From Marivirga lumbricoides (GTDB taxonomy: Bacteria; Bacteroidota; Bacteroidia; Cytophagales; Cyclobacteriaceae), in NCBI RefSeq assembly GCF_014636295.1, contig NZ_BMEC01000001.1:124001-188000 (forward strand): DNA of 64,000 nt. The letters are read 5' to 3'. The translations under genes were made by a program, and so were the position numbers. Numbering within the stretch: position 1 is the stretch's first letter; each line of letters starts with the position of its first letter. The notes beneath the pieces were generated by a model. It ran no database searches and had not been told where the DNA came from. It saw nothing but the letters and a program-made list of their open reading frames with translations. Shown one piece after another: positions 8,485-18,527 of the stretch.

Positions 8485-8937
8485 ATAATTTATTTCTAAA
8501 AATCGTTTCGGTCTGAAATTACTAAAAAATATGATTCTTACATAAAGGCATTGACGATAAATACATTCAACAACCTCCCTATTAAGTCAAAAGAGGCTGT
8601 CAATCAACAAATTAAAACCTGTAAATACTCAAAGAATTTTCTCCCAAAAAAGTACATACCAGCATAAATGAGAGATTGAACTTATTAAACACTCAAACGT
8701 TATTCACCAAAGAAAGAATGATAGGAGCAGTAGGTAATATTAAGTTGTAGAGAAACTTATGGTAGAGTAAGTGAAATATTTTTCCTCAAAACAAACTTTT
8801 GAGATAAATGAAATGCAAAGATTTGATAAATTTTTGCTATACGTATATCACTAAAAATTATTGCCCTTTCATTAACATAAAGCAGCTAATTATGTTAACT
8901 TTGTATATTAATTGAAATTAGTCTAAATAATTCGTAC
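8485..8937. other. Divergent intergenic region between fadD and suf
   Basis: About 450 bp of AT-rich DNA that must contain promoters in both directions. Apart from the suf promoter at 8896-8903 I see no repeats, no RNA gene and no small ORF worth calling. No recognisable IscR-like or Fur-like palindrome stands out. Confidence 0.5.
8896..8903 (+). promoter_or_regulatory. -7 promoter element of the suf operon
   Basis: TAACTTTG matches TAnnTTTG and lies 34 bp before the sufB ATG. A TTG at 8871-8873, 22 bp upstream, could be the -33 element. Confidence 0.5.
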
Positions 8938-10383
8938 ATGAGTAAAGACGATCAAATATTAGAACAATTCGCCTCCAAAGAATATGAACATGGTTGGACG
9001 GTGGATATTGAAGCAGATTCAGCCCCTCCAGGCCTTAATGAAGATATTGTAAGATTTATTTCAGCTAAAAAAGAAGAGCCTGAATGGCTATTAGAGTGGC
9101 GATTAAAAGCCTATAGAAATTGGAGAAAAATGACTGAGCCTAACTGGGCAAATGTACATTATCCAAAACCTCAATTTGAGGATATCATTTATTATTCTGC
9201 ACCAAAGAAAAAGAAAACTGCCAACAGTTTAGACGAAGTTGATCCTGAGTTATTGAAAACCTTTGAGAGATTAGGGATTTCATTAACAGAGCAAAAAAGA
9301 TTGACCGGAGTAGCTGTTGATGCCGTAATGGATTCCGTATCAGTAGGAACAACCTTCAAAAAACAACTTCTGGAACAAGGGATTATCTTTTGTTCATTCA
9401 GCGAAGCTGTGAAAGAGCATCCTGAACTGGTTAAAAAATATATTGGCTCGGTAGTACCTTCAAATGATAATTTTTACGCTGCTTTAAATTCAGCAGTTTT
9501 CTCTGATGGTTCATTTTGCTACATTCCTAAAGGGGTAAGATGCCCGGTTGAACTTTCCACTTATTTCCGCATCAATGCAGCTAATACAGGTCAGTTTGAA
9601 CGTACTTTAATTGTTGCTGAGGAAGATTCGTATGTTAGTTATCTTGAGGGTTGTACTGCACCTCAGAGAGATGAAAACCAGCTTCATGCTGCGGTAGTAG
9701 AAATTTATGCTGCAAAAAATGCTGAAGTAAAATATTCAACTGTTCAAAACTGGTACCCTGGTGATAAGCAAGGAAAAGGCGGTATTTATAATTTTGTAAC
9801 GAAAAGAGGAATTTGCGCAGGCGATTATGCAAAAATTTCCTGGACGCAGGTGGAAACGGGATCAGCAGTTACCTGGAAATACCCCAGCTGTATACTAAAA
9901 GGTGATTATTCACAAGGTGAATTTTACTCAGTGGCGGTAACGAACAATTTTCAGCAAGCTGACACAGGTACTAAAATGATTCACATTGGTAAAAATACTA
10001 AAAGCAGAATCGTTTCGAAAGGTGTATCAGGCGGTAGAAGTCAAAACTCTTACAGAGGCTTAGTGGAAATCCACCCAAGGGCAACAAACTCAAGAAATTT
10101 TTCTCAATGTGATTCCCTGTTAATGGGAGACCAATGTGGTGCTCACACTTTCCCTTATATAGAAGTTAAAAATAAATCGTCTCAGATAGAGCATGAAGCT
10201 ACTACTTCTAAAATTGGAGAAGATCAGATTTTCTATTGTACCCAAAGAGGAATTGATGAAGAGAGCGCTGTTGCTTTAATTGTAAATGGATATTGTAAAG
10301 AGGTTTTAAATAAGCTACCCATGGAGTTTGCAGTGGAAGCTCAAAAATTATTGGCGCTTACTTTAGAAGGTTCGGTAGGGTAA
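8938..10383 (+). CDS. sufB: Fe-S cluster assembly scaffold SufB
   Basis: A 481-aa SufB with full conservation through the beta-helix core: [39 protein letters not shown], then [16 protein letters not shown] and the C-terminal [19 protein letters not shown]. SufB forms the SufBC2D scaffold in the cytosol, where persulfide sulfur and iron are assembled into clusters. It is the first gene of the operon, with sufC 62 bp downstream. The characteristic [20 protein letters not shown] segment with paired Cys residues is intact. Start chosen at [20 protein letters not shown], normal for the family. Confidence 0.98.
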   Translation: MSKDDQILEQFASKEYEHGWTVDIEADSAPPGLNEDIVRFISAKKEEPEWLLEWRLKAYRNWRKMTEPNWANVHYPKPQFEDIIYYSAPKKKKTANSLDEVDPELLKTFERLGISLTEQKRLTGVAVDAVMDSVSVGTTFKKQLLEQGIIFCSFSEAVKEHPELVKKYIGSVVPSNDNFYAALNSAVFSDGSFCYIPKGVRCPVELSTYFRINAANTGQFERTLIVAEEDSYVSYLEGCTAPQRDENQLHAAVVEIYAAKNAEVKYSTVQNWYPGDKQGKGGIYNFVTKRGICAGDYAKISWTQVETGSAVTWKYPSCILKGDYSQGEFYSVAVTNNFQQADTGTKMIHIGKNTKSRIVSKGVSGGRSQNSYRGLVEIHPRATNSRNFSQCDSLLMGDQCGAHTFPYIEVKNKSSQIEHEATTSKIGEDQIFYCTQRGIDEESAVALIVNGYCKEVLNKLPMEFAVEAQKLLALTLEGSVG

Positions 10384-10445
10384 TATCCTCCTTATGGAAA
10401 AGAATTTGATCAATAGCTGATTAATATTAATAAATAGAATATAGA

Positions 10446-11207
10446 ATGTTATCAATAAAGAATTTACATGCCTCAATAGAGGGGAAACAAATATTAAAAG
10501 GGATTAACCTTGAAGTAAAACCTGGTGAAGTACATGCTATAATGGGTCCTAATGGTTCAGGTAAAAGTACTTTAGCTTCTGTTTTAGCAGGTAGAGAAGA
10601 TTATACTGTTGATTCAGGGGAAATAGTTTTTAAAGGAAAAGATTTATTGGAACTAGCCGCAGATGAGCGTGCGAAAGAAGGCGTATTTTTAGCTTTTCAA
10701 TACCCTATTGAAATACCGGGTGTTACCACCACCAATTTCATGAAAACAGCTATTAATAAGGTAAGAGAACATAGAGGTTTAGAGCCATTAGATGCTGTTT
10801 CTTTTCTCCAGTTGATGAAAGAGAAGATGAAATTAGTAGAGATTGATCAGTCACTTTTAAGCCGCTCGTTAAACGAAGGCTTTTCAGGCGGTGAGAAAAA
10901 AAGAAATGAGATTTTTCAGATGGCTATGCTAGAGCCAACGCTTGCTGTTTTAGATGAAACTGATTCCGGCCTCGACATTGATGCGTTAAGAATCGTTTCC
11001 AATGGTGTAAATACATTGAAGAATGCTGATAACGCAACTATTGTAGTGACTCACTATCAAAGATTATTAGACTATATAGTTCCAGACTTTGTGCATGTTT
11101 TGTACGATGGAAAAATTGTAAAATCCGGTGGAAAAGACCTGGCTAAGGAATTAGAAAAAAGAGGGTACGACTGGGTGAAAGAAGAAGCAGATGTTGCAAA
11201 AGCATAA
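10446..11207 (+). CDS. sufC: Fe-S assembly ATPase SufC
   Basis: A 253-aa ABC-type ATPase. Walker A is [17 protein letters not shown]. The Q-loop [11 protein letters not shown] is the SufC-specific form. The signature is [18 protein letters not shown], Walker B is [17 protein letters not shown], and the switch His lies in VVTHYQRLL. It drives conformational change of the SufBD pair during cluster assembly. It lies within the suf operon, 9 bp before sufD. Confidence 0.98.
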   Translation: MLSIKNLHASIEGKQILKGINLEVKPGEVHAIMGPNGSGKSTLASVLAGREDYTVDSGEIVFKGKDLLELAADERAKEGVFLAFQYPIEIPGVTTTNFMKTAINKVREHRGLEPLDAVSFLQLMKEKMKLVEIDQSLLSRSLNEGFSGGEKKRNEIFQMAMLEPTLAVLDETDSGLDIDALRIVSNGVNTLKNADNATIVVTHYQRLLDYIVPDFVHVLYDGKIVKSGGKDLAKELEKRGYDWVKEEADVAKA

Positions 11208-11216
11208 TCAGTAAGT

Positions 11217-12542
11217 ATGAGTAAATTAACTAAAGAGCAAATAGATCAATTTTTCATTTCTCAGTTTCAATCATTTGAAAGCAAACTGAATGGTGAAAGT
11301 AAGAAACCTTTGCATCAGGTAAGAAGAAATGCTTTTGAAGCCTTCAGGGAAAATGGTTTACCTGTTGCTAAGAACGAAGAATATAAATATACGAATATAG
11401 CAAAAGCTTTTGGAAGAAATTTGAATGTGGAAGCCCTGGCAGAAGAGGCCTCAGAATTTACTACTGATGATATTCAAAAGCACTTCATCCCTGACTTAGA
11501 AGCTATTAATCTTGTGTTTGTAAATGGCCAATTCAATGAAAGTCTTTCCCATTTGCAAAATTTACCTGAGGGTTTACATATTCAGTCTATAAAAACAGCT
11601 CAAAATGATTTTTCCGATGATTTTGCGCAACATTTCCATCAGCATAGCATTGAGGGAGCCGATAGCTTCTCTTCATTAAATACTGCATTTACAAATAGCG
11701 GTGCTTTTATTAAAATTGCTAAAAGTGCAATTATTGAAAAAACTATCGCTTGTTATTATTTTTCGGATGCTGAACGAAAAGATGTTATTTCTCAGCCAAG
11801 AAATCTGGTAATTGCCGAACAAAACAGTCAGGCAAATATGCTTGAAACCTATGTTACGCTTGGAAACAACTCAAGTTTCACTAATGCAGCTACTGAAATA
11901 GTAATAAAGGATGATGCGATTTTCGATTATTACAAATTGCAAAATGAATCGGCAAAAGCTATTCATGTGGGAGCTACTTTAGTTCACCAGTTAGGTAAAT
12001 CAGTTTTTAATTCTAGTACGTTCAGTTTTTCCGGAGCAGTAATCAGAAATAATTTGAGCATTGCAGTGCATAAAGAACATTCTGAAACTAATATGTCAGG
12101 ATTGTACTTTATAAATAATTCTACCCATGTGGATAATCATACAGTGGTAGACCATAAAGTGGCAAACTGTGAAAGTAACGAAACTTATAAAGGCGTGCTT
12201 GATGGTAAATCAAAAGGCGTTTTTAATGGCAAAATATTCGTTAGACAGCCTGCACAGAAAACAAATGCCTTCCAATCCAATAGAAACATTCTATTATCTG
12301 ATGAAGCAGAAATGGACACAAAACCTCAGCTGGAAATTTGGGCTGACGATGTAAAATGTTCTCACGGATGTACTGTAGGGCAGTTAGATAAAGATCAGTT
12401 GTTCTATCTAAGAGCCAGAGGTTTAGATGAGAAAACAGCTAAATCTATGCTATTAAATGCTTTCGCTTCAGATGTGGTAAACAAAATAAAAATTGAAGCT
12501 TTGAAGACCTTAGTTGAAAGCAAAATTACAGAAAGATTATAA
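11217..12542 (+). CDS. sufD: Fe-S assembly protein SufD
   Basis: A 441-aa SufB paralogue. The C-terminal half has the shared beta-helix features NETYKGVLDGKSKGVFNGKI, RNILLSDEAEMDTKPQLEIW and DDVKCSHGCTVGQLDKDQLF. The N-terminal half is divergent and helical, as usual for SufD. It partners SufB in the SufBC2D complex and helps iron entry. The gene ends 10 bp before the preferred sufS start, so it is translationally close to it. Confidence 0.96.
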   Translation: MSKLTKEQIDQFFISQFQSFESKLNGESKKPLHQVRRNAFEAFRENGLPVAKNEEYKYTNIAKAFGRNLNVEALAEEASEFTTDDIQKHFIPDLEAINLVFVNGQFNESLSHLQNLPEGLHIQSIKTAQNDFSDDFAQHFHQHSIEGADSFSSLNTAFTNSGAFIKIAKSAIIEKTIACYYFSDAERKDVISQPRNLVIAEQNSQANMLETYVTLGNNSSFTNAATEIVIKDDAIFDYYKLQNESAKAIHVGATLVHQLGKSVFNSSTFSFSGAVIRNNLSIAVHKEHSETNMSGLYFINNSTHVDNHTVVDHKVANCESNETYKGVLDGKSKGVFNGKIFVRQPAQKTNAFQSNRNILLSDEAEMDTKPQLEIWADDVKCSHGCTVGQLDKDQLFYLRARGLDEKTAKSMLLNAFASDVVNKIKIEALKTLVESKITERL

Positions 12543-12552
12543 AATCAGTAAT

Positions 12553-13794
12553 ATGAGTAGTATAGCCACTGAAACTAATTTAGATATTCAAAAGATAAGA
12601 GCAGATTTCCCCATCCTTTCACAAAAGGTGAATGGGAAACCGCTGGTATATTTTGATAATGCTGCCACTACGCAGAAACCTAAGCAGGTAATTAATGCTA
12701 TTACTCAGTATTATGAAGGTTATAATGCCAATATTCATAGAGGCTTACATTCACTGGCAGAAAAAGCCACTACTGCTTTTGAAGCTACACGAACCACCTT
12801 TCAGCAGTTTATAAATGCCGCAGAAAGTGAAGAAGTTATTTTTACTAAAGGGACTACCGATAGTATTAACCTGGTTGCTACAGCCTACGGAAGAAAGTTT
12901 ATCCAACCGGGAGATGAAATACTGGTTAGTGGAATGGAGCATCATTCCAATATAGTGCCCTGGCAAATGCTTTGTGAAGAAAAAGGTGCTATACTTAAAG
13001 TAATTCCTGTACATAAAGATGGTGCCATTTCTATTGATGAAGTGAAAGAATTAATTACAGAAAAAACTAAAATGGTTTCTGTTGTTTTTGCTTCCAATTC
13101 ATTAGGAACTGTAAATCCGGTGAAAGAGATCGCTCAACTGGCACATCAGGCAGGCGCAGTTATGATGATCGATGGTGCGCAGGCAGCTTCGCATTGTAAG
13201 GTGGATGTGCAGGATTTGGATTGTGACTTTTTTGCCACCTCAGGCCATAAAATGTATGGCCCTACCGGCAGTGGTATTTTATACGGAAAACGAGCAATCC
13301 TTGAAAAGATGAATCCTTACCAGGGTGGTGGTGAAATGATTAAAGACGTTAGCTTTAAGAAAACCACATATAATGACATTCCCTATAAATTTGAGGCAGG
13401 CACACCCAATATAGCAGATATTGTTGCTCTTAAAGCAGCGGTGGAATATATCAATGCCTTAGGGAAGGAAAATATTGTACGTCATGAAAATGAAATTACT
13501 GCTCATGCACATAAAAGACTTGCTGAAGTTCCTGGCATTAATTTTTATGGTACCACTGAGAATAAAGTCAGTGTAGTATCTTTTACATTGGATAACGTTC
13601 ATCCGTATGATGCCGGAATGATGTTAGATGCAAAAGGAATAGCGGTTAGGACAGGTCATCATTGCACTCAGCCCTTAATGGATCACTTCGGAATTGAGGG
13701 AACCATACGTGCTTCCTTTTCCGTTTATAATACGAAAGAAGAAATTGATTTTTTGGCTGAATCTTTAAAAGATATAGTCTCTAAATTCTCCTAA
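12553..13794 (+). CDS. sufS: Cysteine desulfurase SufS
   Basis: A 413-aa group II PLP-dependent cysteine desulfurase. It has YFDNAATTQKPKQVI, EHHSNIVPWQ, the PLP lysine in SGHKMYGPTGSG (about Lys233) and the catalytic Cys in RTGHHCTQPLM (about Cys371). It takes sulfur from cysteine and passes it to SufE and SufB. I start it at the ATG at 12553; an in-frame ATG at 12514 lies inside sufD and adds a basic tail not seen in the family. SufE follows after 20 bp. Confidence 0.97.
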   Translation: MSSIATETNLDIQKIRADFPILSQKVNGKPLVYFDNAATTQKPKQVINAITQYYEGYNANIHRGLHSLAEKATTAFEATRTTFQQFINAAESEEVIFTKGTTDSINLVATAYGRKFIQPGDEILVSGMEHHSNIVPWQMLCEEKGAILKVIPVHKDGAISIDEVKELITEKTKMVSVVFASNSLGTVNPVKEIAQLAHQAGAVMMIDGAQAASHCKVDVQDLDCDFFATSGHKMYGPTGSGILYGKRAILEKMNPYQGGGEMIKDVSFKKTTYNDIPYKFEAGTPNIADIVALKAAVEYINALGKENIVRHENEITAHAHKRLAEVPGINFYGTTENKVSVVSFTLDNVHPYDAGMMLDAKGIAVRTGHHCTQPLMDHFGIEGTIRASFSVYNTKEEIDFLAESLKDIVSKFS

Positions 13795-13814
13795 AAACAA
13801 TTAACACTTTTAGA

Positions 13815-14258
13815 ATGAGTAATCAAAGTATCAATAATATACAAGATGATATTATAGAGAAGTTCTCCATGTTGGATGGCGATATGGAAATGATGATTGG
13901 CTACCTGATGGAATTGGGACAAAAGCTTCCTGAAATGCCTGAATCTCTAAAAACTGAAGAGCAAATTGTTAAAGGTTGTCAATCAAAAGTATGGCTATAT
14001 GCTTCAGAAGATAATGGTAAGATATATTTTCAGGCTGATAGCAATACTGCCATTACAAAAGGGCTTGTGAGTTTACTTGTTAGCATTTTAAACGGACAAA
14101 CTGCTAATGATATTTTAGATGCTGATTTGTACTTTATTCATAAAATAAATATGAACAGGTTTATTGGTACGCAACGCTCTAACGGTTTTATGTCAATGAT
14201 TAAGCAGTTTAAAATGTACGCTTTTGCTTACAAAACAAAATTAGAAAACGAGGCTTAA
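13815..14258 (+). CDS. sufE: Sulfur acceptor SufE
   Basis: A 147-aa SufE-type protein. The persulfide-carrying Cys55 lies in EQIVKGCQSKVWL, and the downstream FQADSNTAITKGLVSLLVSI is the usual SufE core. It accepts sulfur from SufS and enhances its activity. The gene lies in the operon between sufS and the DUF59 gene, with short spacers on both sides. Confidence 0.96.
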   Translation: MSNQSINNIQDDIIEKFSMLDGDMEMMIGYLMELGQKLPEMPESLKTEEQIVKGCQSKVWLYASEDNGKIYFQADSNTAITKGLVSLLVSILNGQTANDILDADLYFIHKINMNRFIGTQRSNGFMSMIKQFKMYAFAYKTKLENEA

Positions 14259-14270
14259 AATTAATACGAT

Positions 14271-14609
14271 ATGTCGGATACAAAACAAGATAATACGGCC
14301 GCAGCAACTAATTTGCGGGACAAAGTGATGGAGGCGATTAAGTCTGTTTATGACCCGGAAATACCTGTAGATATTTATGAATTAGGCCTTATTTATGAGG
14401 TAAATGTATATCCTGTCAATAATGTTTATATTTTAATGACATTAACTTCCCCCTCCTGCCCTTCCGCTGAAGAAATTCCCGGAGAGGTGGAGATGAAGGT
14501 TAAAGCAATTGAAGGAGTGAATGATGTTAAAGTAGAATTGACGTTTGATCCTCCATACTCTCAGGAAATGATGAGTGAAGCTGCTAAACTGGAGTTAGGG
14601 TTTATGTAG
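14271..14609 (+). CDS. DUF59/MIP18-family Fe-S maturation protein (SufT-like)
   Basis: A 112-aa single-domain MIP18-family protein. It contains IKSVYDPEIPVDIYELGLIY and the conserved Cys in TLTSPSCPSAEEIP. Family members help deliver or mature Fe-S clusters to target proteins. The position, 12 bp after sufE, supports that role. The N-terminal 15 residues (KQDNTAAATN) are a low-complexity extension. NCBI-style names for this protein include SUF system Fe-S cluster assembly protein and SufT. Confidence 0.9.
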   Translation: MSDTKQDNTAAATNLRDKVMEAIKSVYDPEIPVDIYELGLIYEVNVYPVNNVYILMTLTSPSCPSAEEIPGEVEMKVKAIEGVNDVKVELTFDPPYSQEMMSEAAKLELGFM

Positions 14610-14704
14610 TTAATTAGAAGCCGGATTTTAGGGCATAGACTCCAGATTAAAGAATTAAAAGGTAAAGTAGAATTATTAATTTTTAAAATAAAAGATCAAA
14701 ATAT

Positions 14705-15121
14705 ATGTATCCAGAAGAAATGGTAGCACCAATGCGTGCTGATCTAACAGAAGTAGGTTTTGAAGAATTAAGAACTTCAGACGCGGTTGTTAATCACCTG
14801 AAAGACCATAAAGGGACTTCATTAATGGTAATTAACTCAGTTTGTGGTTGTGCTGCAGGTGCGGCTCGTCCCGGTGTGAAATGGGCTGTTACTTCAAGCG
14901 AGAAAAAGCCAAATCATTTAACTACTGTATTTGCTGGTGTAGATCAGGAAGCAGTAGCTAAAGTAAGAGAGATGACAGCTCCTTATCCACCATCTTCACC
15001 TTCTATCGCTTTATTTAAGGATGGTGAATTGGTTCATTTTGTAGAGAGACACCACATTGAAGGTCGCTCAGCACAAATGATTGGAGAACACCTTGTACAG
15101 GTGTTTGATGAGTATTGTTAA
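14705..15121 (+). CDS. BrxA/BrxB-family bacilliredoxin
   Basis: A 138-aa thioredoxin-fold protein with the CGC active site (Cys47-Gly-Cys49 in INSVCGCAAGAARPG) typical of the YphP/YqiW bacilliredoxins. It starts MYPEEMVAPMRADLTEVGF. Bacilliredoxins remove bacillithiol from S-bacillithiolated proteins in the cytosol. It lies 95 bp downstream of the DUF59 gene and upstream of a good terminator, so it is probably the last gene of the suf transcript. That placement links thiol repair to Fe-S assembly. Confidence 0.93.
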   Translation: MYPEEMVAPMRADLTEVGFEELRTSDAVVNHLKDHKGTSLMVINSVCGCAAGAARPGVKWAVTSSEKKPNHLTTVFAGVDQEAVAKVREMTAPYPPSSPSIALFKDGELVHFVERHHIEGRSAQMIGEHLVQVFDEYC

Positions 15122-15144
15122 GAGACTAAAATTAAAGATAGTAG

Positions 15145-15178
15145 AAAAGCCATTGCTGAAAAGTAATGGCTTTTTTGT
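15145..15178 (+). terminator. Terminator of the suf operon
   Basis: AAAAGCCATT and AATGGCTTTT form a 10-bp stem followed by T residues, 24 bp after the bacilliredoxin stop. It also separates the operon from the convergent cassette. Confidence 0.85.
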
Positions 15179-15261
15179 TTGGCGATATGAAATCAGCTCT
15201 GCTTAAAGATTTGATCAGTGCTGATACTGGAGGTAGCGTTTTAAATACACAATACTACTTT

Positions 15262-18200
15262 CTATTTTTTATGTTTAGCCACTGAAACAAACATATCAAT
15301 ATCCCTACAAACTTCAGACAAAGTAGTTGCAGGTATAGTAGATAATTTTAGTTTATCAAATTTAGTACTGTAAGAAATTTTAGTAGTATCCCCTTTGCTA
15401 ATAAAAAATGACCCTGATGGTATATATTCAGCTGTTCTATCAAAATCACACTTGAAATGTGCTGTTAGATCAAGGGCTTTTAAATAAATCCTTGGCCAGC
15501 TTACATCTTCGTGCACATAAGTAAAAACCCAGCCGGCTGAATTTGCCAATGCCATCAGTTTCCTGACTTCAAGCTGCTGATTTGCAAAACGATCGTTTTC
15601 CACTTCATTAAGCTCATCTGGCGAAAATGAATAATACTCACGATCTATTTGCCTTTCTACCTGATTCAACTTATTCTTTTTGAAATAAGCTAGCAACTCG
15701 TTTATTTCTTCGGTATCTGCAATAACCGGATGCCATAAGCAAACTTCTTCCTCTTCATCCAACTCAATTATTGCTCCATTTATTTGAATGAGTTGATCTC
15801 GTTTGGAGATAAATAATTCTTCACTATCAATACTCTTCCATACCATATTTTCTATCAGAGGGTTCATCAACTCATGTTGAAAGATATATTTATTCCACTC
15901 GGTAAATTTCCAGCTTCTATTGTAGAGCCAAAATGATTTTAACCTTTCCTGCAGGCCCTTCAAAATATCACTAATCTGCTTTACCTCTGCAGTAACTTCT
16001 TTAAATCGTGCAGCGTGTTGCATTTTTAAGACATCTGGTATAGTTTTCTGACTTTTATGGTTGACTATGTAGGTTTTCGCAATTTTACCTTTATTAAAAG
16101 TTAATTGTAGTAAAACATCTTTAAAGTTGTAGGTTTTCACTCCCTGAGAAAAGCCAAAATTTGGTAACGCCTTATCTTCAAGCTCTTCCAAATTGCTTTT
16201 ATTGTTTGCCTTGTACTTTTCTATGTACTTATCTATAGCTTTAACAAACCGAGGATACTTAGATTTAAGCCTCATTAATTGTAATATTCCATAGGCTATC
16301 TCTGAAGGAGAGTTGGCCAAAGCTTCCATACAAAAATTACCTGTTTTTGTAGACCTTGGACCTATACCTGATATTTTGACATAGGACAATTCTGTAACTG
16401 CTTTAACTATCAGAAGAGAACGCTCTGTAGACCTTAATATACAAGACCAAATCATGCCTTTGAGAGTTTTATTATATTCATCAAAAAACCATGACTTCTC
16501 TTCCCTGCTTTCATAAATTAAGGAATTCAGTTCGTCAAAATATTGCTCTTCACCCATCTCATCAATGATGCTATTCATGTCCGAGACCCACTTCTTATTT
16601 GGATTTTTAGTACCTGCAAAAGAAGTAAGGGTATCCATCGCCCGGTACCATTTATGTTTGCTTCTGAGTTGATCAACGTATGTTTCTTTAAACCAGCTCC
16701 ACTTAACATTTTTAGCAAAGCCAGCTGAAAAAACCTGCTCTCCACCTTCAAACACATCTTTTGAGTTTATTTCATGAAAGGCTTTTCCTTCCATGTTAAT
16801 ATATGAAATACTCTCATATGCCCGGACACCCCTCAATTCCGGAAATCTGAGTGGAATATATTGCTCAGTTAGATACTTAAACTGTGTTACGTTAATTATA
16901 GAAAGCGTTGCGATGTACCTGGTATTACCATAATAATCCTTAGAACTACAAATAGGTACAGGTACCAACCTTACACCGACTTGTCGCTCAGCTAAAATTT
17001 TATTCAGTACTCCGGTAAAAGAGTGAGGAACTTTGTAGTCTTCTCCCTCTATATTTAAAGCAAACAACTCATGCTCTTCCTGATAATACTGACCCTTATT
17101 TACACTTTTAACTGAAGAGGGGACATAAGCATTAAATTGCGAATGGATTGTTAGAACAGATTCTTCAAGTGCATTTTTTGAACCTGTATAAAATCCATAA
17201 GAATCTGAGGTAAGCATTGAAACTGAAATAGGGCTCCGATAACATTGTTTTAAAAATTCTCTTTCAAATGTGTTATTATTAGCATCCGCTATTTTACAAA
17301 GCCCCTCCACCAACTTCTTTGGCATCGGTCTACTTTCATTTATACCATAAAAGGTGTAGAAGTATTTCGTAAATTGTTGCGTAGCATAGTCACTAAAATT
17401 TTGCGTTTTTACATAGTTATCAAATAGAGGTGAATAGAATGATTTAACATGCTCTTTACCAATATATTGATATACAGAAAGCCAGCGATTATAGTCTGAA
17501 TTTGAAAATTTATTGATGGAAAGTAAATTTTCGGTAATCTCTTTATACAATTTAGATATATCTGATGAAAAGTAGAAAGAACCATGATACATCCAAACAT
17601 CCATAAAAGAAGGCATTGAATCTTTTGCAGCATTTATGAAGGGCTCTAATTCTTCTCCTATTTCTTTTAACCCTATTTTTTTTCTATCCCTATAGTTAGT
17701 TTTTAAAAATATTTCATTTCTTTCCAGGTACAAAATGTGCTCTGTAATTAATAATAATTTGCTTAACTCCAGATTGAAAATATACGATGAGTTAAAATCA
17801 CTCAGCACTTTCTCTAATTTTAAAATTACTTCCTCTTTTTTATCAGTATAAGTAGTGGTAAGCTTAGTTCTACGATCATACTCTTTAAATATTACCAAAT
17901 GCGATAAAATCCAGGGAGTCTCATATACAATCCTTCTGGTGGCAATCTCCAATAATATTGAAAAACCATCCTTAAATTCAGATGTCCTGGCATTATTCAG
18001 GATGGAATGTACTTGTAATGCGTAACTGAAATTCTGATCCTTTCTGATATATAAGGCATGATAGATTCGTAATATGGAAGAGCCACTACTAATTATCAAG
18101 TGTTTTTCAGGATGTGCTGTCAATAGATGACTGCCGCCTGATCTAATTAAATCCGAAATAGCATAATAAGGTTTTCCCTCTTTAAAGAAATGACTCAATA

Positions 18201-18513
18201 TACCCTCAATAATTTCATCGAAAGGATAATGATAGACCAGATTGGTAATAGCTAAAAAAAGAAAATATTTCTCTCTATAGGCTTCAGGATTATGATCATA
18301 ATTATTTTTTTCGTAGCTATTTGCTAAGAGCACCTCAAGACATGGAGCTAGAAAGTGAGAGTTTATCGCTTCTATTGATAATCCATTAATTTCATATTGC
18401 TTTAACACTAGTTGCTTTAGGTCTGGAATAACTTCTGATTCCTCTTCAGCAAATGACTTTACTTTTACTGAAGATGATTTCTTCGATTTAAAAAATTTGT
18501 CAAAAAAACCCAT
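15262..18513 (-). CDS. DUF4132-domain protein, third gene of the putative conflict cassette
   Basis: A 1083-aa cytosolic protein with no signal peptide or TM segment. It opens with a short Lys/Ser-rich segment (MGFFDKFFKSKKSSSVKV), followed by about 700 residues of helical, repeat-like sequence. The C-terminal third resembles DUF4132: KTYNFKDVLLQLTFNKGKIA, then LWHPVIADTEEINELLAYF and QIDREYYSFSPDELNE at about residues 920-965. DUF4132 has no proven activity; other members are often fused to or encoded beside WGR domains, such as E. coli YehI. Here the WGR domain is at the end of the adjacent helicase, 14 bp upstream, which suggests that the two proteins act together. Convergent with the suf operon. 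Confidence 0.75.
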   Translation of the reverse strand: MGFFDKFFKSKKSSSVKVKSFAEEESEVIPDLKQLVLKQYEINGLSIEAINSHFLAPCLEVLLANSYEKNNYDHNPEAYREKYFLFLAITNLVYHYPFDEIIEGILSHFFKEGKPYYAISDLIRSGGSHLLTAHPEKHLIISSGSSILRIYHALYIRKDQNFSYALQVHSILNNARTSEFKDGFSILLEIATRRIVYETPWILSHLVIFKEYDRRTKLTTTYTDKKEEVILKLEKVLSDFNSSYIFNLELSKLLLITEHILYLERNEIFLKTNYRDRKKIGLKEIGEELEPFINAAKDSMPSFMDVWMYHGSFYFSSDISKLYKEITENLLSINKFSNSDYNRWLSVYQYIGKEHVKSFYSPLFDNYVKTQNFSDYATQQFTKYFYTFYGINESRPMPKKLVEGLCKIADANNNTFEREFLKQCYRSPISVSMLTSDSYGFYTGSKNALEESVLTIHSQFNAYVPSSVKSVNKGQYYQEEHELFALNIEGEDYKVPHSFTGVLNKILAERQVGVRLVPVPICSSKDYYGNTRYIATLSIINVTQFKYLTEQYIPLRFPELRGVRAYESISYINMEGKAFHEINSKDVFEGGEQVFSAGFAKNVKWSWFKETYVDQLRSKHKWYRAMDTLTSFAGTKNPNKKWVSDMNSIIDEMGEEQYFDELNSLIYESREEKSWFFDEYNKTLKGMIWSCILRSTERSLLIVKAVTELSYVKISGIGPRSTKTGNFCMEALANSPSEIAYGILQLMRLKSKYPRFVKAIDKYIEKYKANNKSNLEELEDKALPNFGFSQGVKTYNFKDVLLQLTFNKGKIAKTYIVNHKSQKTIPDVLKMQHAARFKEVTAEVKQISDILKGLQERLKSFWLYNRSWKFTEWNKYIFQHELMNPLIENMVWKSIDSEELFISKRDQLIQINGAIIELDEEEEVCLWHPVIADTEEINELLAYFKKNKLNQVERQIDREYYSFSPDELNEVENDRFANQQLEVRKLMALANSAGWVFTYVHEDVSWPRIYLKALDLTAHFKCDFDRTAEYIPSGSFFISKGDTTKISYSTKFDKLKLSTIPATTLSEVCRDIDMFVSVAKHKK

Positions 18514-18527
18514 ATCTGCTTATATTT

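Noticed and set aside
15122-15261. Second attachment site matching the tRNA-Leu 3' end at the far side of the cassette
   Set aside because: No stretch resembling the T-arm or acceptor end of the tRNA is present there.
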